Below, piece after piece: positions 1 to 8,857 of a stretch of 10,028 nucleotides of DNA. This stretch comes from Paracoccaceae bacterium (GTDB lineage: Bacteria; Pseudomonadota; Alphaproteobacteria; Rhodobacterales; Rhodobacteraceae): contig SLKB01000334.1 of the NCBI GenBank assembly GCA_007134805.1, positions 1 through 10,028 of the forward strand, written 5' to 3'. Made by a program: the position numbers and the translations under genes. Below the pieces are notes generated by a model that made no database searches, was not told the origin of the DNA, and was given only the letters and a program-made list of their open reading frames with translations. The stretch's first letter is position 1; each line of letters begins with the position of its first letter.

Positions 1-480
1 ATCCTGGCGCTGCGCGACGAGACCGAGGAGGATTCCAAGGAACTCGCGGCCAGCAAATACGACCTCAACTACATCGCGCTCGATGGCGAGATCGGCTGCA
101 TGGTCAATGGCGCGGGGCTGGCGATGGCGACGATGGACATCATCAAGCTTTACGGCGCGGAGCCTGCGAACTTCCTGGATGTGGGCGGCGGTGCGACCAA
201 GGAGAAGGTGACCGAGGCGTTCAAGATCATTACCTCGGACCCGAATGTGAAGGGCATCCTCGTCAATATCTTCGGCGGCATCATGCGCTGTGACATCATC
301 GCGGAAGGCGTGATCGCGGCCGTGAAGGAAGTGGGGCTGCAAGTCCCGCTTGTCGTGCGGCTCGAGGGGACGAATGTGGATCTGGGCAAGCAGATCATCA
401 ACGATTCCGGGCTCAATGTGATCGCGGCCGACAATCTGTCGGATGCGGCTGAAAAGATCGTTCAGGCGGTGAAGGGGTAA
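1..480 (+). CDS. sucC: Succinyl-CoA synthetase beta subunit, C-terminal part (5' end outside window)
   Basis: This is the last 159 codons of the ADP/GDP-forming succinyl-CoA ligase beta subunit, open from base 1 and ending in TAA at 478-480. With SucD it converts succinyl-CoA, phosphate and NDP to succinate, CoA and NTP in the cytoplasm. The segment matches the family's C-terminal CoA-ligase domain. Visible signatures are the run [20 protein letters not shown], then [17 protein letters not shown], then [17 protein letters not shown], then [13 protein letters not shown], all nearly as in Escherichia coli SucC. The family is about 390-400 residues, so roughly 60% (the ATP-grasp part) lies upstream. 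An ATG at 100 is internal and not a start, because the conserved reading frame runs straight through from base 1. sucD follows after 5 bases, so the two are almost certainly cotranscribed. Confidence 0.97.
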   Translation: MLALRDETEEDSKELAASKYDLNYIALDGEIGCMVNGAGLAMATMDIIKLYGAEPANFLDVGGGATKEKVTEAFKIITSDPNVKGILVNIFGGIMRCDIIAEGVIAAVKEVGLQVPLVVRLEGTNVDLGKQIINDSGLNVIAADNLSDAAEKIVQAVKG

Positions 481-485
481 GACCG

Positions 486-1370
486 ATGGCAGTTCTCGTA
501 GACAAGCACACGAAAGTCATCTGCCAGGGCTTCACCGGCTCGCAGGGCACGTTCCATTCCGAACAGGCGATTGCCTATGGCACGCTGATGGTGGGCGGTG
601 TGACCCCCGGCAAGGGCGGGCAGATGCACCTGGATCTGCCGGTCTTCAACTCGGTCCATGAGGCGAAGGCGAAGACAGAGGCCAATGCGTCGGTGATCTA
701 TGTGCCCCCGCCTTTTGCCGCCGACTCGATCCTCGAGGCGATCGATGCCGAGATGGAGCTGATCGTCTGCATCACCGAGGGCATTCCCGTGCTCGACATG
801 ATGAAGGTCAAGCGCGCGCTGGAGGGGAGCAAGTCGGTGCTCGTCGGGCCGAACTGTCCGGGCGTCATCACGCCCGATGCCTGCAAGATCGGGATCATGC
901 CAGGCCATATTCACCGGCGCGGGTCGGTGGGTGTTGTCTCGCGTTCGGGCACGCTGACCTATGAGGCGGTCAAGCAGACGACCGATGTGGGGCTGGGCCA
1001 GTCGACCTGCGTGGGGATCGGCGGCGATCCGGTAAAAGGGACCGAGCATCTGGATGTGCTGGAATGGTTCCTCGCCGATGACGAGACCGAGTCGATCATC
1101 ATGATCGGCGAGATCGGCGGCAGCGCCGAGGAAGACGCGGCGCAATTCCTCAAGGACGAGGCGAAGCGCGGTCGCTCGAAGCCCTGCGCGGGCTTCATTG
1201 CCGGGCGCACGGCGCCTCCGGGGCGGCGCATGGGCCATGCCGGTGCGATCGTGGCCGGCGGCAAGGGCGGCGCCGATGACAAGATCGAGGCGATGAAATC
1301 TGCAGGCATCGTGGTTGCCGACAGCCCTGCGGGCCTCGGCGAGGCTGTGCTGAAGGCGATCGGCAAGTAG
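486..1370 (+). CDS. sucD: Succinyl-CoA synthetase alpha subunit
   Basis: This is a complete 294-residue SucD, the usual length. It carries the CoA-binding Rossmann domain and the phosphorylated histidine of succinyl-CoA synthetase. Visible signatures are [19 protein letters not shown] (residues 11-29), the GGVTPGKGG loop (37-45), [10 protein letters not shown] (96-105), [10 protein letters not shown] (121-130), [10 protein letters not shown] (152-161), [10 protein letters not shown] (177-186) and [11 protein letters not shown] (246-256). His251 in the last motif is the expected phosphohistidine. The ATG at 486 is preceded by AAGGGG at 472-477 with 8 bases of spacing; this Shine-Dalgarno lies inside the end of sucC, so translation of the two subunits is probably coupled. 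Nothing looks truncated or altered. The function is as certain as sequence alone allows. Confidence 0.98.
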   Translation: MAVLVDKHTKVICQGFTGSQGTFHSEQAIAYGTLMVGGVTPGKGGQMHLDLPVFNSVHEAKAKTEANASVIYVPPPFAADSILEAIDAEMELIVCITEGIPVLDMMKVKRALEGSKSVLVGPNCPGVITPDACKIGIMPGHIHRRGSVGVVSRSGTLTYEAVKQTTDVGLGQSTCVGIGGDPVKGTEHLDVLEWFLADDETESIIMIGEIGGSAEEDAAQFLKDEAKRGRSKPCAGFIAGRTAPPGRRMGHAGAIVAGGKGGADDKIEAMKSAGIVVADSPAGLGEAVLKAIGK

Positions 1371-1403
1371 CGCGGGCAGGCACCGGCGCTGGGGAGGGCC
1401 GCC

Positions 1404-1889
1404 ATGACAATCACCGAGGCCGTGCGTTCCGGCTTCCGCAACGCGACCCGGTTTTCGGGCCGCACGCGGCGGCCGGACTACTGGTGGTTCTTCCTGTTCG
1501 TCTTTGCCGGCGCCGCCGTGATCGGGGCGTTCGAGCTTGCGCTGCGCGGGGCGCAGGGCGGGATCGTGCTGCGGCTGTTTCAACTGGTCACATTGCTGCC
1601 GCTGCTCGCGCTGGGCTATCGTCGCATCCAGGATACCGGGCGCCCCGGCTGGTGGAGCCTTGCGGCATCAAGCGTGGTGATCGTGACCGCGCTGATCGCA
1701 GGCTCGGTGTCACAGCGGGTGGCCGGGGGAGCGTTGCCGGCAGCGCCGGGCGGTCTGGCGGGGCAGCCTGCGGTGATCACTCTGGCGCTGGTCTTGCAGA
1801 TCGGGGCCGGGCTCGTCATCATATGGTGGATGAGCCGGCCCAGCCAGCGCGGCGCCAATGCCTACGGACCCGAACCGCGTGTCACCTGA
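1404..1889 (+). CDS. DUF805 family inner-membrane protein
   Basis: This is a 161-residue hydrophobic protein of the DUF805 family, whose biochemical role is unknown. Family hallmarks are the N-terminal FSGRTRRPDYWWFFLF (residues 17-32), the central RRIQDTGRPGWW (73-84) and the C-terminal GANAYGPEP (150-158). Hydrophobic stretches at about residues 27-47, 56-72, 83-102 and 124-143 suggest four membrane spans. The ATG at 1404 has a strong GGGGAGGG at 1391-1398, five bases upstream. It sits 33 bases after sucD and 36 bases before sucA on the same strand, so it should be transcribed with the TCA genes. Nothing in its sequence suggests catalysis or lipoyl binding. Assignment to the family is firm; any link to succinyl-CoA metabolism is inference from position only. 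Confidence 0.93.
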   Translation: MTITEAVRSGFRNATRFSGRTRRPDYWWFFLFVFAGAAVIGAFELALRGAQGGIVLRLFQLVTLLPLLALGYRRIQDTGRPGWWSLAASSVVIVTALIAGSVSQRVAGGALPAAPGGLAGQPAVITLALVLQIGAGLVIIWWMSRPSQRGANAYGPEPRVT

Positions 1890-1925
1890 CGCGCATGTCG
1901 TTTTTCAAAGCACAAAGGTGCGGTC

Positions 1926-4922
1926 ATGAATGAACAGAGCCCGAGCGATCCGATCCTGTCCGAGACATTCCTGCAAGGGCACAATGCCCATTATGTGGAA
2001 GCCTTGCAGGCGCGCCATGCGGCGGACCCGTCTTCGGTCGATGATGTCTGGGCAGAGTATTTCAAGAGCCTGGGCGAGACCTCAAGCGATGCGAAGCGCG
2101 CGGCGCAGGGCCCGAGCTGGGCGCGTGGCGACTGGCCGCCCCAGCCCGCGGACGAGTTGACCGCCGCGCTGACCGGCGAGTGGCCGGCAGCGCCCGTGAA
2201 GCCCGGCAAGCAGTCCGGCCCGACGATCGTCGAGGAGCGCGCGGCCGCCGCCGAGAAGATCACCCGCAAGGCCGCCGAGAAGGGCGTGGCGCTCACGACC
2301 GATCAGGTGCGCGGCGCCGTGCTCGACAGTCTGCGCGCGCTGATGATCATTCGCGCCTACCGGATCCGGGGCCATCTGGTGGCCGATCTGGACCCGCTCG
2401 GCATGCGCAAGGAAGAGCCGCATCCCGAACTGGACCCGCAATCCTACGGTTTCACCGAAGCCGACATGGACCGCCCCATCTTCATCGACAATGTTCTGGG
2501 GCTGGAAGTGGCCTCGCTGCGCGAGATCATCGATATCCTGCAGCGCACCTATTGCGGCACCTTCGCGCTGCAATTCATGCATATCTCGGATCCCGAGCAG
2601 GTCGCCTGGCTGAAGGAGCGGATCGAGGGTTACGGCAAGGAGATCCAGTTCACCCGTGAGGGACGCCGGGCGATCCTGAACAAGCTGGTCGAGGCCGAGG
2701 GCTTCGAGAAATTCCTGCATGTGAAATACATGGGCACCAAGCGCTTCGGCCTTGACGGCGGCGAAGCCGTGATCCCGGCGATGGAGCAGATCATCAAGCG
2801 CGGCGGCGCGCTGGGCTTGAAGGAGATCGCGATCGGCATGCCGCATCGCGGCCGGCTTTCGGTGCTCGCCAATGTGATGGGCAAGCCCTATCGTGCGATC
2901 TTCAACGAGTTCCAGGGCGGCAGCTTCAAGCCCGAGGATGTCGACGGGTCGGGCGATGTGAAATACCATCTCGGCGCGTCCTCGGACCGCGAGTTCGACG
3001 GCAATGCCGTGCATCTGTCGCTGACGGCGAACCCGTCGCATCTGGAAGCGGTGAACCCGGTCGTGCTGGGCAAGGTGCGCGCCAAGCAGGACCAGATCTC
3101 GGACAGCGAGCGGCGTCAGGTCCTGGCGGTGCTCCTGCACGGCGATGCGGCCTTTGCCGGGCAGGGGGTCGTGGCCGAGGGTTTCGGGCTTTCGGGGCTG
3201 AAGGGTCACCGCACGGGCGGCACGATCCATGTCGTGGTCAACAACCAGATCGGCTTCACGACCGCGCCGCATTTCTCGCGCTCCTCGCCCTATCCGACGG
3301 ATATCGCGCTGATGGTCGAGGCGCCGATCTTCCATGTCAATGGCGATGACCCCGAGGCCGTGGTGCATGCGGCCAAGGTCGCCACGGAATTCCGGCAGAA
3401 GTTCCTCAAGGATGTGGTGCTCGATGTCTTCTGTTATCGCCGCTTCGGCCATAACGAGGGCGATGAGCCGATGTTCACCAATCCGCAGATGTACACGCGG
3501 ATCAAGAAGCACAAATCGACCCTGCAGATCTATACCGAGCGGCTGGTCCGTGACGGGCTGATCCCCGAGGGCGAGATCGAGGACCTGAAGGCGGGCTTCC
3601 AGGCCTTCCTCAACGAGGAATTCGACGCCGGGCGGACCTACAAGCCCAACAAGGCCGACTGGCTCGACGGGCGCTGGTCGCATCTCAATCGCGAGGGGGA
3701 AGAGTATCAGCGCGGGCAGACCTCGATCTCGGAAGAGACGCTGCAGGGGGTCGGGCGGGCGCTCACGAGCTATCCGGACGGGTTCAACATCCACAAGACC
3801 GTGGTGCGTCAGCTCGACGCCAAGAAGCAGATGTTCGCCACCGGCACTGGCTTTGACTGGGCCACGGGCGAGGCGCTGGCCTTTGGCAGTCTGCTGACCG
3901 AAGGGTATCCGGTCCGGCTGGCCGGGCAGGATTCGACCCGCGGCACCTTCAGTCAGCGTCATTCGGCCTTCATCGACCAGTTGAGCGAGGACCGCCACTA
4001 TCCGCTCAACCATATCCGCGAGGGGCAGGCGCGCTACGAGGTCATCGATTCGATGCTGTCGGAATACGCCGTGCTCGGCTTCGAGTATGGCTTTTCGCTG
4101 GCCGAGCCCAATGCGCTGGTGATGTGGGAGGCGCAGTTCGGCGATTTCGCCAATGGCGCGCAGATCATGTTCGACCAGTTCATCTCGTCGGGCGAATCGA
4201 AATGGCTGCGCATGTCGGGGCTTGTCATGCTCTTGCCGCACGGCTTCGAGGGGCAGGGGCCGGAGCATTCCTCGGCCCGGCTGGAGCGCTTCCTGCAGAT
4301 GTGCGCGCAGGACAACTGGATCGTCGCGAACTGCACGACTCCGGCCAACTATTTCCACATCCTGCGCCGGCAGATCCACCGCAGCTTCCGCAAGCCGCTG
4401 GTGCTGATGACGCCGAAATCGCTCTTGCGCCACAAGCTGTGCATCTCGGAGGCGTCGGATTTCGTTGAGGGTTCGAGCTTCCACCGCGTCTTGTGGGATG
4501 ATGCGCAGAAGGGCAACAGCGACACCAAGCTCAAGGGCGACAAGTCGATCAGGCGCGTGGTGCTCTGTTCGGGTAAGGTCTATTTCGACCTGCTGGAAGA
4601 GCGCGATGCGCAGGGGATCGACGATGTCTATCTGATGCGGGTCGAGCAGTTCTATCCGTTCCCGGCAATGGCGCTTCTGAAGGAGTTGGAGCGCTTTTCA
4701 AAGGCCGAGATCGTCTGGTGCCAGGAAGAGCCCAAGAACCAGGGCGCCTGGTCCTTCATCGAGCCGAATATCGAATGGGTGCTGGGTCGCCTGAAAGGCA
4801 AGTCGAAGCGGCCGCGCTATGTCGGGCGCCCGGCATCGGCCTCGGTCGCGACGGGGCTTGCCAGCCAGCACAAGGCACAACAGCAAGCGCTTGTGAATGA
4901 AGCGCTGACAATCGAGGGATAA
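1926..4922 (+). CDS. sucA: 2-oxoglutarate dehydrogenase E1 component
   Basis: This is a complete 998-residue E1o subunit, which uses thiamine diphosphate to decarboxylate 2-oxoglutarate and succinylate the lipoyl groups of SucB. It is about 65 residues longer than the E. coli protein; to my knowledge alphaproteobacterial E1o is generally this long. Residues 14-46 ([15 protein letters not shown] onward) form the conserved N-terminal helix used in complex assembly. The active-site segment MPHRGRL starts at residue 306, and KYHLGASSD is at 346-354. The ThDP/Mg motif is GDA at 406-408 with NNQIG at 439-443; Asp407 and Asn440 are the expected metal ligands. [14 protein letters not shown] is at 507-520, and the transketolase-like C-terminal half includes [10 protein letters not shown]. 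The ATG at 1926 follows AAAGGTG at 1914-1920. sucB begins 7 bases after the TAA. Confidence 0.98.
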   Translation: MNEQSPSDPILSETFLQGHNAHYVEALQARHAADPSSVDDVWAEYFKSLGETSSDAKRAAQGPSWARGDWPPQPADELTAALTGEWPAAPVKPGKQSGPTIVEERAAAAEKITRKAAEKGVALTTDQVRGAVLDSLRALMIIRAYRIRGHLVADLDPLGMRKEEPHPELDPQSYGFTEADMDRPIFIDNVLGLEVASLREIIDILQRTYCGTFALQFMHISDPEQVAWLKERIEGYGKEIQFTREGRRAILNKLVEAEGFEKFLHVKYMGTKRFGLDGGEAVIPAMEQIIKRGGALGLKEIAIGMPHRGRLSVLANVMGKPYRAIFNEFQGGSFKPEDVDGSGDVKYHLGASSDREFDGNAVHLSLTANPSHLEAVNPVVLGKVRAKQDQISDSERRQVLAVLLHGDAAFAGQGVVAEGFGLSGLKGHRTGGTIHVVVNNQIGFTTAPHFSRSSPYPTDIALMVEAPIFHVNGDDPEAVVHAAKVATEFRQKFLKDVVLDVFCYRRFGHNEGDEPMFTNPQMYTRIKKHKSTLQIYTERLVRDGLIPEGEIEDLKAGFQAFLNEEFDAGRTYKPNKADWLDGRWSHLNREGEEYQRGQTSISEETLQGVGRALTSYPDGFNIHKTVVRQLDAKKQMFATGTGFDWATGEALAFGSLLTEGYPVRLAGQDSTRGTFSQRHSAFIDQLSEDRHYPLNHIREGQARYEVIDSMLSEYAVLGFEYGFSLAEPNALVMWEAQFGDFANGAQIMFDQFISSGESKWLRMSGLVMLLPHGFEGQGPEHSSARLERFLQMCAQDNWIVANCTTPANYFHILRRQIHRSFRKPLVLMTPKSLLRHKLCISEASDFVEGSSFHRVLWDDAQKGNSDTKLKGDKSIRRVVLCSGKVYFDLLEERDAQGIDDVYLMRVEQFYPFPAMALLKELERFSKAEIVWCQEEPKNQGAWSFIEPNIEWVLGRLKGKSKRPRYVGRPASASVATGLASQHKAQQQALVNEALTIEG

Positions 4923-4929
4923 CAGGAAC

Positions 4930-6450
4930 ATGTCCACCGAAGTTCGAGTACCCACCCTGGGTGAAAGCGTCTCTGAGGCCACTGTGGCGACCTGGTTCAA
5001 GAAGCCGGGCGACACGGTCGCGGTCGATGAGATGCTGTGCGAGCTGGAGACCGACAAGGTCACGGTTGAAGTGCCGAGCCCGGCGGCCGGCAAGCTTGCC
5101 GATATTGTCGCGGGTGAGGGCGAGACGGTCGGCGTCGATGCGCTGCTGGCCGTGATCGCGCGCGCCGATGAAGCAGGCTCGGAAGAGCCTGCGCCGCGCC
5201 CCTCGGCCGAGAAGGCCGCGCAGAAGTCCGCGGGCGGCGAGAGCGTCGATGTGATGGTGCCGGCGCTGGGCGAGAGCGTGACCGAGGCGACCGTGGCGAG
5301 CTGGTTCAAGAAACCCGGCGAGCGCGTCGCGGTCGACGAGATGCTGTGCGAACTGGAGACCGACAAGGTCTCGGTCGAGGTGCCGAGCCCGGCCGCAGGC
5401 GTGCTGGGCAAGATCCTTGCCGAGGAAGGCACGACAGTCGAGGCGGGTGGCAAGCTGGCCGTGATCGAGGCCGGTGAAGGGGCGGGCGCGGCGCCCAAGG
5501 AGGACGCGCCTGCGGCTGCCGGCGATGAGAAGGCGGGTGCGCGCGATGTCGAGGATGCGCCCTCGGCCAAGAAGCTGATGGCCGAGAAGGGCATATCGCG
5601 CGATCAGGTCACGGGCACCGGGCGCGATGGGCGCGTCATGAAGGAAGATGTGCATTCCGCCAGCGCGGCCCCGGCGGCGCAGCCTGCGGCTGCCCCGACC
5701 GCGCCCGCCCAGGCGCCTGCCCAACGCGGGCCCGTGGCCGCCGACGACGCGGCCCGCGAGGAGCGGGTGAAGATGACACGCCTGCGCCAGACCATCGCGC
5801 GCCGGCTGAAGGACGCGCAGAACACCGCTGCCATGCTCACCACCTATAACGAGGCGGATATGGGCGGCATCATGGCGCTGCGCAAGGAATACAAGGACAT
5901 GTTCGAGAAGAAGCATGGCGTGAAGATGGGCTTCATGTCCTTCTTCGTGAAAGCCTGCTGCCATGCCTTGTTCGAAGTGCCCGAAGTCAATGCCGAGATC
6001 GACGGGACCGATGTGGTCTACAAGAACTATGTCCATATGGGCGTGGCTGTCGGCACGCCCTCGGGGCTTGTCGTGCCGGTGCTGCGCGATGCGCACAAGA
6101 TGGGCTTTGCCGAGATCGAGAAGCGCATCGCGGAGATGGGAACGCGTGCCCGCGACGGGAAGCTTTCCATGGCCGAGATGCAGGGCGGCAGCTTCACCAT
6201 TTCGAACGGGGGGGTCTATGGCTCGCTGATGTCCTCGCCGATCCTGAACCCGCCGCAATCGGGGATCCTCGGGATGCACAAGATCCAGGAGCGACCGATG
6301 GTCGTCGGCGGGCAGATCGTGGCGCGACCGATGATGTATCTGGCGCTGAGCTATGACCACCGGATTGTCGATGGCAAAGGGGCTGTGACCTTCCTTGTGC
6401 GGGTCAAGGAAGCGCTGGAGGATCCGCGGCGGTTGCTGATGGATCTGTAG
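4930..6450 (+). CDS. sucB: 2-oxoglutarate dehydrogenase E2 (dihydrolipoyl succinyltransferase), two lipoyl domains
   Basis: This 506-residue E2o core enzyme moves the succinyl group from dihydrolipoyl-lysine to CoA. Domain order is lipoyl domain 1 (residues 4-78, ETDKV with lipoyl Lys43), an Ala/Glu/Pro linker, lipoyl domain 2 (107-181, Lys146), a second linker, the peripheral subunit-binding domain (about 209-242, [20 protein letters not shown]), a long Ala-Pro linker (243-270) and the acyltransferase domain (about 275-506). The catalytic motif [12 protein letters not shown] has His477 and Asp481. E. coli SucB is about 100 residues shorter and has one lipoyl domain; the extra length here is the second lipoyl domain and its linker. 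That YDHR motif and the place beside sucA favour a succinyl rather than acetyl transferase. Possible Shine-Dalgarno sequences are GAGGGA at 4914-4919 and AGGA at 4924-4927. Confidence 0.97.
   Translation: MSTEVRVPTLGESVSEATVATWFKKPGDTVAVDEMLCELETDKVTVEVPSPAAGKLADIVAGEGETVGVDALLAVIARADEAGSEEPAPRPSAEKAAQKSAGGESVDVMVPALGESVTEATVASWFKKPGERVAVDEMLCELETDKVSVEVPSPAAGVLGKILAEEGTTVEAGGKLAVIEAGEGAGAAPKEDAPAAAGDEKAGARDVEDAPSAKKLMAEKGISRDQVTGTGRDGRVMKEDVHSASAAPAAQPAAAPTAPAQAPAQRGPVAADDAAREERVKMTRLRQTIARRLKDAQNTAAMLTTYNEADMGGIMALRKEYKDMFEKKHGVKMGFMSFFVKACCHALFEVPEVNAEIDGTDVVYKNYVHMGVAVGTPSGLVVPVLRDAHKMGFAEIEKRIAEMGTRARDGKLSMAEMQGGSFTISNGGVYGSLMSSPILNPPQSGILGMHKIQERPMVVGGQIVARPMMYLALSYDHRIVDGKGAVTFLVRVKEALEDPRRLLMDL
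4942..5157 (+). repeat. Lipoyl-domain coding repeat, copy 1 (sucB)
   Basis: This codes for SucB residues 5-76. It pairs with copy 2 at 5251-5466, with an offset of 103 codons and no gaps. Counting by hand, about 54 of 72 residues are identical, and 43 of the first 50. The stretches [19 protein letters not shown] and VEVPSPAAG are the same in both copies. Much of the DNA around the lipoyl lysine is also identical, which is more than protein selection alone requires. Confidence 0.9.
5251..5466 (+). repeat. Lipoyl-domain coding repeat, copy 2 (sucB)
   Basis: This codes for SucB residues 108-179 and is the second tandem lipoyl domain (lipoyl Lys146). Divergence from copy 1 is concentrated in the last third of the domain, where residues 158-174 differ at about half of the positions. 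Confidence 0.9.
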
Positions 6451-6455
6451 AGAGG
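6451..6455 (+). promoter_or_regulatory. Purine-rich stretch abutting the start codon at 6456
   Basis: The only Shine-Dalgarno-like sequence before the ATG at 6456 is AGAGG, directly adjacent with no spacer. That is too close for normal ribosome placement. No alternative in-frame ATG, GTG or TTG is seen just upstream. Translation therefore probably depends on coupling to termination of sucB at 6448-6450, which would keep output of this gene low compared with its neighbours. Confidence 0.4.
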
Positions 6456-7001
6456 ATGGAGCGGGCGACACTCTATCAGGAGGCGATCGAGCGCCGGCGT
6501 GCCTTTCGGCTGCGCGGGTATGCCACGCTTGCCGATCTGGGCCATGATGGGCCGTGGGTGTCGCCGATCCAGAAGATCTGCGGCAATCTTTCCGGCCCGA
6601 TGCTGGTCAGCAAGGACTGGCTTGACGGGCCGTCCGCGCGCAAGGCGCACGCCCGGATCGCGGAGCAGGGCCATGTGCCGGGGATGCTCTACATGAAGAT
6701 CATCGACGCGGCGCTTGCACTTGTGGGGCTGTCCCGGGCGCAGATCTATGTCACACCGGTCTTCTGCCTGTTGCCCCAGCGGCGCTCGAGCGTGATTCCG
6801 GCGCCCGATCGCGCCGCCTCGTTCGAGGCGGTGGGCCAGTACGAGCTTCTGGGCCGGCGCCCGATCGCGCTTGGTCAGGACGCGGCGCAGACCTTGCGCG
6901 GCTTCGGGGTCGCGTGCCTCGAGACGCGCCACCCTTCCGCGCGCGGGCAGGCCCATGCGGCCCGCGCGCAAGAGATCGCATCTGCACTGGAGGCTGCATG
7001 A
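6456..7001 (+). CDS. Uncharacterised 181-residue protein, possibly uracil-DNA-glycosylase-like fold
   Basis: I do not recognise a named family with confidence. The gene starts 5 bases after sucB and its TGA overlaps the next start (ATGA at 6998-7001), so it is embedded in the operon. Motif order resembles the uracil-DNA glycosylase superfamily: GPMLVSKDW (residues 47-55) at the place of the first catalytic loop; an amphipathic stretch ending in LVGLSRAQIYVTPVFCLLP (89-107), like the helix and strand leading to the uracil-binding Asn loop; RPIALGQDAAQTL (135-147), like the conserved VLxLGxxAxxxL strand-helix; and ETRHPSARG (156-164), like the HPS loop. The usual Asn in the third motif is not obvious (Thr100-Pro101 instead). 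The protein has few cysteines, so an iron-sulphur cluster is unlikely. No signal peptide or membrane span is seen. It is a real gene by codon usage and spacing; its function is uncertain. Confidence 0.85.
   Translation: MERATLYQEAIERRRAFRLRGYATLADLGHDGPWVSPIQKICGNLSGPMLVSKDWLDGPSARKAHARIAEQGHVPGMLYMKIIDAALALVGLSRAQIYVTPVFCLLPQRRSSVIPAPDRAASFEAVGQYELLGRRPIALGQDAAQTLRGFGVACLETRHPSARGQAHAARAQEIASALEAA
6989..6993 (+). promoter_or_regulatory. Shine-Dalgarno fixing the MAPEG gene start at 6998
   Basis: GGAGG ends 4 bases before the ATG at 6998. The reading frame is open further upstream to an ATG at 6914, but the extra 28 residues would be Arg/Pro-rich, overlap the preceding gene by almost 90 bases, and precede the first membrane helix. 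The ATGA-overlap start at 6998 is preferred. Confidence 0.75.
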
Positions 7002-7396
7002 GTCTGGAACTCGTTTCACTGGCCCTCGCGGCCGTTCTTTGGGCCGGGCAACTCATGCTGATGGCCGTGCGCGCCAATCTGGAAGTGGGGACGGCCTATT
7101 TCCTGTCCTCGCGCGACGGGCCGCCCCCGAAAGAGCCCTCGGCCGTCACCTTGCGGCTGAGGCGCGCCTATGAGAACCATATCGAGGCGCTGCTGCTTTT
7201 CGCAGTGGCGGTTACGGTGCTGACCCTCGCAGGCAAGGAGAACGGGCTTACGGGCGCGATGGCGCTGGTCTATCTCGGGGCGCGGGCGCTTTATGTGCCG
7301 GCCTATGCGCTCGATTGGGTGCCGCTGCGCAGCGTGATCTGGGCGATCGGCTTTTTCGCCACTTTGATCATCCTCGTGGTTGCAATCCTCCCGTGA
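6998..7396 (+). CDS. MAPEG family membrane protein
   Basis: This 132-residue integral membrane protein belongs to the MAPEG superfamily (membrane-associated proteins in eicosanoid and glutathione metabolism). Four hydrophobic helices are visible at about residues 5-25, 61-81, 84-104 and 111-131, the family topology. The signature RRAYENHIEALLLF (55-68) at the start of helix 2 matches the family's R-x-x-x-A-x-x-N-x-x-E pattern, and ARALYVPAYALD (95-106) matches the helix 3 region. Eukaryotic members conjugate glutathione or act in leukotriene synthesis; bacterial members of this short type are mostly uncharacterised, so no substrate is assigned. Its start overlaps the stop of the preceding gene, which implies translational coupling. 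lpdA follows 75 bases later. Confidence 0.92.
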   Translation: MSLELVSLALAAVLWAGQLMLMAVRANLEVGTAYFLSSRDGPPPKEPSAVTLRLRRAYENHIEALLLFAVAVTVLTLAGKENGLTGAMALVYLGARALYVPAYALDWVPLRSVIWAIGFFATLIILVVAILP

Positions 7397-7457
7397 TCCG
7401 TCGTTCCTGTCATCCATTCCTGTGCCGCCGCGGCGAGAGGCCATGGCACTGCTGACC

Positions 7458-7464
7458 AAGGGAG
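7458..7464 (+). promoter_or_regulatory. Shine-Dalgarno of lpdA
   Basis: AAGGGAG lies 7 bases before the ATG at 7472 and supports that start. An ATG at 7443 in the leader is out of frame with lpdA. Confidence 0.7.
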
Positions 7465-7471
7465 AATTCTC

Positions 7472-8857
7472 ATGTCCTACGATCTCATCGTCATCGGCTC
7501 TGGTCCGGGGGGGTATGTCTGTGCCATCCGGGCGGCGCAACTCGGGCTGAAGGTCGCCTGTGTCGAAGGGCGCGAAACGCTCGGCGGCACCTGTCTCAAT
7601 GTCGGCTGCATCCCGTCCAAGGCGCTGTTGCACGCGACCCATCAGTTGCATGAGGCCGAGCATAATTTCGAGCAGATGGGCCTGATGGGCGGCAAGCCCA
7701 AGCCTGACTGGAAGAAGATGCTGGGCTACAAGGACGATGTGATCGGCCAGAACACCAAGGGGATCGAGTTCCTGTTCAAGAAGAACAAGGTGGACTGGAT
7801 CAAGGGCTGGGCCAGCATTCCTGCGCCGGGCAAGGTGAAAGTCGGCGAGGAGACGCATGAGGCAAAGAAAATCGTTATCGCCTCGGGCTCTGAAGTGAGC
7901 CCGCTCAAGGGTGTGGAGGTCGATGAGAAGGTGATCGTCTCCTCGACTGGGGCGCTGGAGTTGGGCAAGATCCCCAAGAAGATGGTGGTGATCGGGGCCG
8001 GGGTGATCGGGCTGGAGCTTGGGTCGGTCTTCAGCCGGCTGGGCGCCGAGGTGACCGTGATCGAATATCTCGACCGCATCCTGCCGGGCACCGATGACGA
8101 GGTCGCGCGGAGCTTCCAGAAGCTCCTGATCAAGCAGGGGCTCAAGTTCGTGCTTGGCGCCGCAGTGCAATCGGCGAGCGCGACCAAGACCAAGGCCAAG
8201 CTCGGCTACAAGCTGCGCAAGGATGACAGCGAGCATGAGATCGAGGCCGATACGGTTCTGCTGGCAACGGGGCGGCGGCCGTTCACCGACGGGCTCGGCC
8301 TCGATGCGCTGGGTGTGAAGATGACCGAGCGCGGCCAGATCGCGACGGATGCGCATTACAAGACCAGCATCGACGGGGTCTATGCGATCGGCGATGCGAT
8401 CGAGGGGCCGATGCTTGCGCACAAGGCCGAGGATGAGGGCATGGCCGTGGCCGAGATCCTGGCCGGGCAGGCGGGCCATGTGAATTACGGCGTGATCCCG
8501 GGCGTGATCTATACCTGGCCCGAGGTCGCCTATGTCGGCGAGACCGAGGCAACCCTCAAGGAGGCCGGGCGCGCCTACAAGGTGGGCAAGTTCAACTTCA
8601 TGGGCAATGGCCGCGCGAAGGCGAATTTCGCGGCCGACGGGTTCGTGAAGATCCTCGCCGATGCCAAGACCGACCGGATCCTCGGCGCGCATATCATCGG
8701 CCCCTATGCGGGCGATCTGATCCATGAGGTCTGCGTCGCAATGGAGTTCGGCGCGAGTGCAGAGGATCTGGCGCGCACCTGCCACGCGCATCCCACCTAT
8801 TCCGAGGCCGTGCGCGAAGCGGCGCTGGCCTGCGGTGACGGTGCGATCCATGCCTGA
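7472..8857 (+). CDS. lpdA: Dihydrolipoyl dehydrogenase (E3)
   Basis: This complete 461-residue FAD-dependent disulphide oxidoreductase re-oxidises the dihydrolipoyl groups of SucB and reduces NAD+. The N-terminal FAD dinucleotide fold is [13 protein letters not shown] (residues 6-18). The redox disulphide is [13 protein letters not shown] (38-50), with Cys41 and Cys46. The NAD-binding fold is [13 protein letters not shown] (172-184), with the acidic Glu198 at the end of the next strand, as expected for NAD over NADP. The second FAD contact is [20 protein letters not shown] (304-323). The C-terminal dimer interface has HAHPTYSE (438-445), which carries the catalytic His440 and Glu445. Length and motifs are typical. 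Its position after sucAB suggests it is the E3 dedicated to the 2-oxoglutarate complex, although E3 subunits can be shared. It is the last plus-strand gene of the block. Confidence 0.97.
   Translation: MSYDLIVIGSGPGGYVCAIRAAQLGLKVACVEGRETLGGTCLNVGCIPSKALLHATHQLHEAEHNFEQMGLMGGKPKPDWKKMLGYKDDVIGQNTKGIEFLFKKNKVDWIKGWASIPAPGKVKVGEETHEAKKIVIASGSEVSPLKGVEVDEKVIVSSTGALELGKIPKKMVVIGAGVIGLELGSVFSRLGAEVTVIEYLDRILPGTDDEVARSFQKLLIKQGLKFVLGAAVQSASATKTKAKLGYKLRKDDSEHEIEADTVLLATGRRPFTDGLGLDALGVKMTERGQIATDAHYKTSIDGVYAIGDAIEGPMLAHKAEDEGMAVAEILAGQAGHVNYGVIPGVIYTWPEVAYVGETEATLKEAGRAYKVGKFNFMGNGRAKANFAADGFVKILADAKTDRILGAHIIGPYAGDLIHEVCVAMEFGASAEDLARTCHAHPTYSEAVREAALACGDGAIHA

Noticed and set aside
2082..4484. 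Long minus-strand open frame opposite sucA (and similar ones at 462-1583, 4756-6471 and 7016-8968)
   Set aside because: These lie antisense to well-conserved genes in GC-rich DNA, where stop codons are rare on the opposite strand. Their products are His/Arg/Leu-rich with no domain signature.
6914..6997. Longer MAPEG protein starting at the ATG at 6914
   Set aside because: The added residues are Arg/Pro-rich, overlap the preceding gene, and are not part of the MAPEG fold. The start at 6998 has GGAGG and the ATGA overlap.
7443..7471. ATG in the lpdA leader as a possible upstream start or leader peptide
   Set aside because: It is out of frame with lpdA, has no own Shine-Dalgarno, and no attenuator-like structure is apparent.
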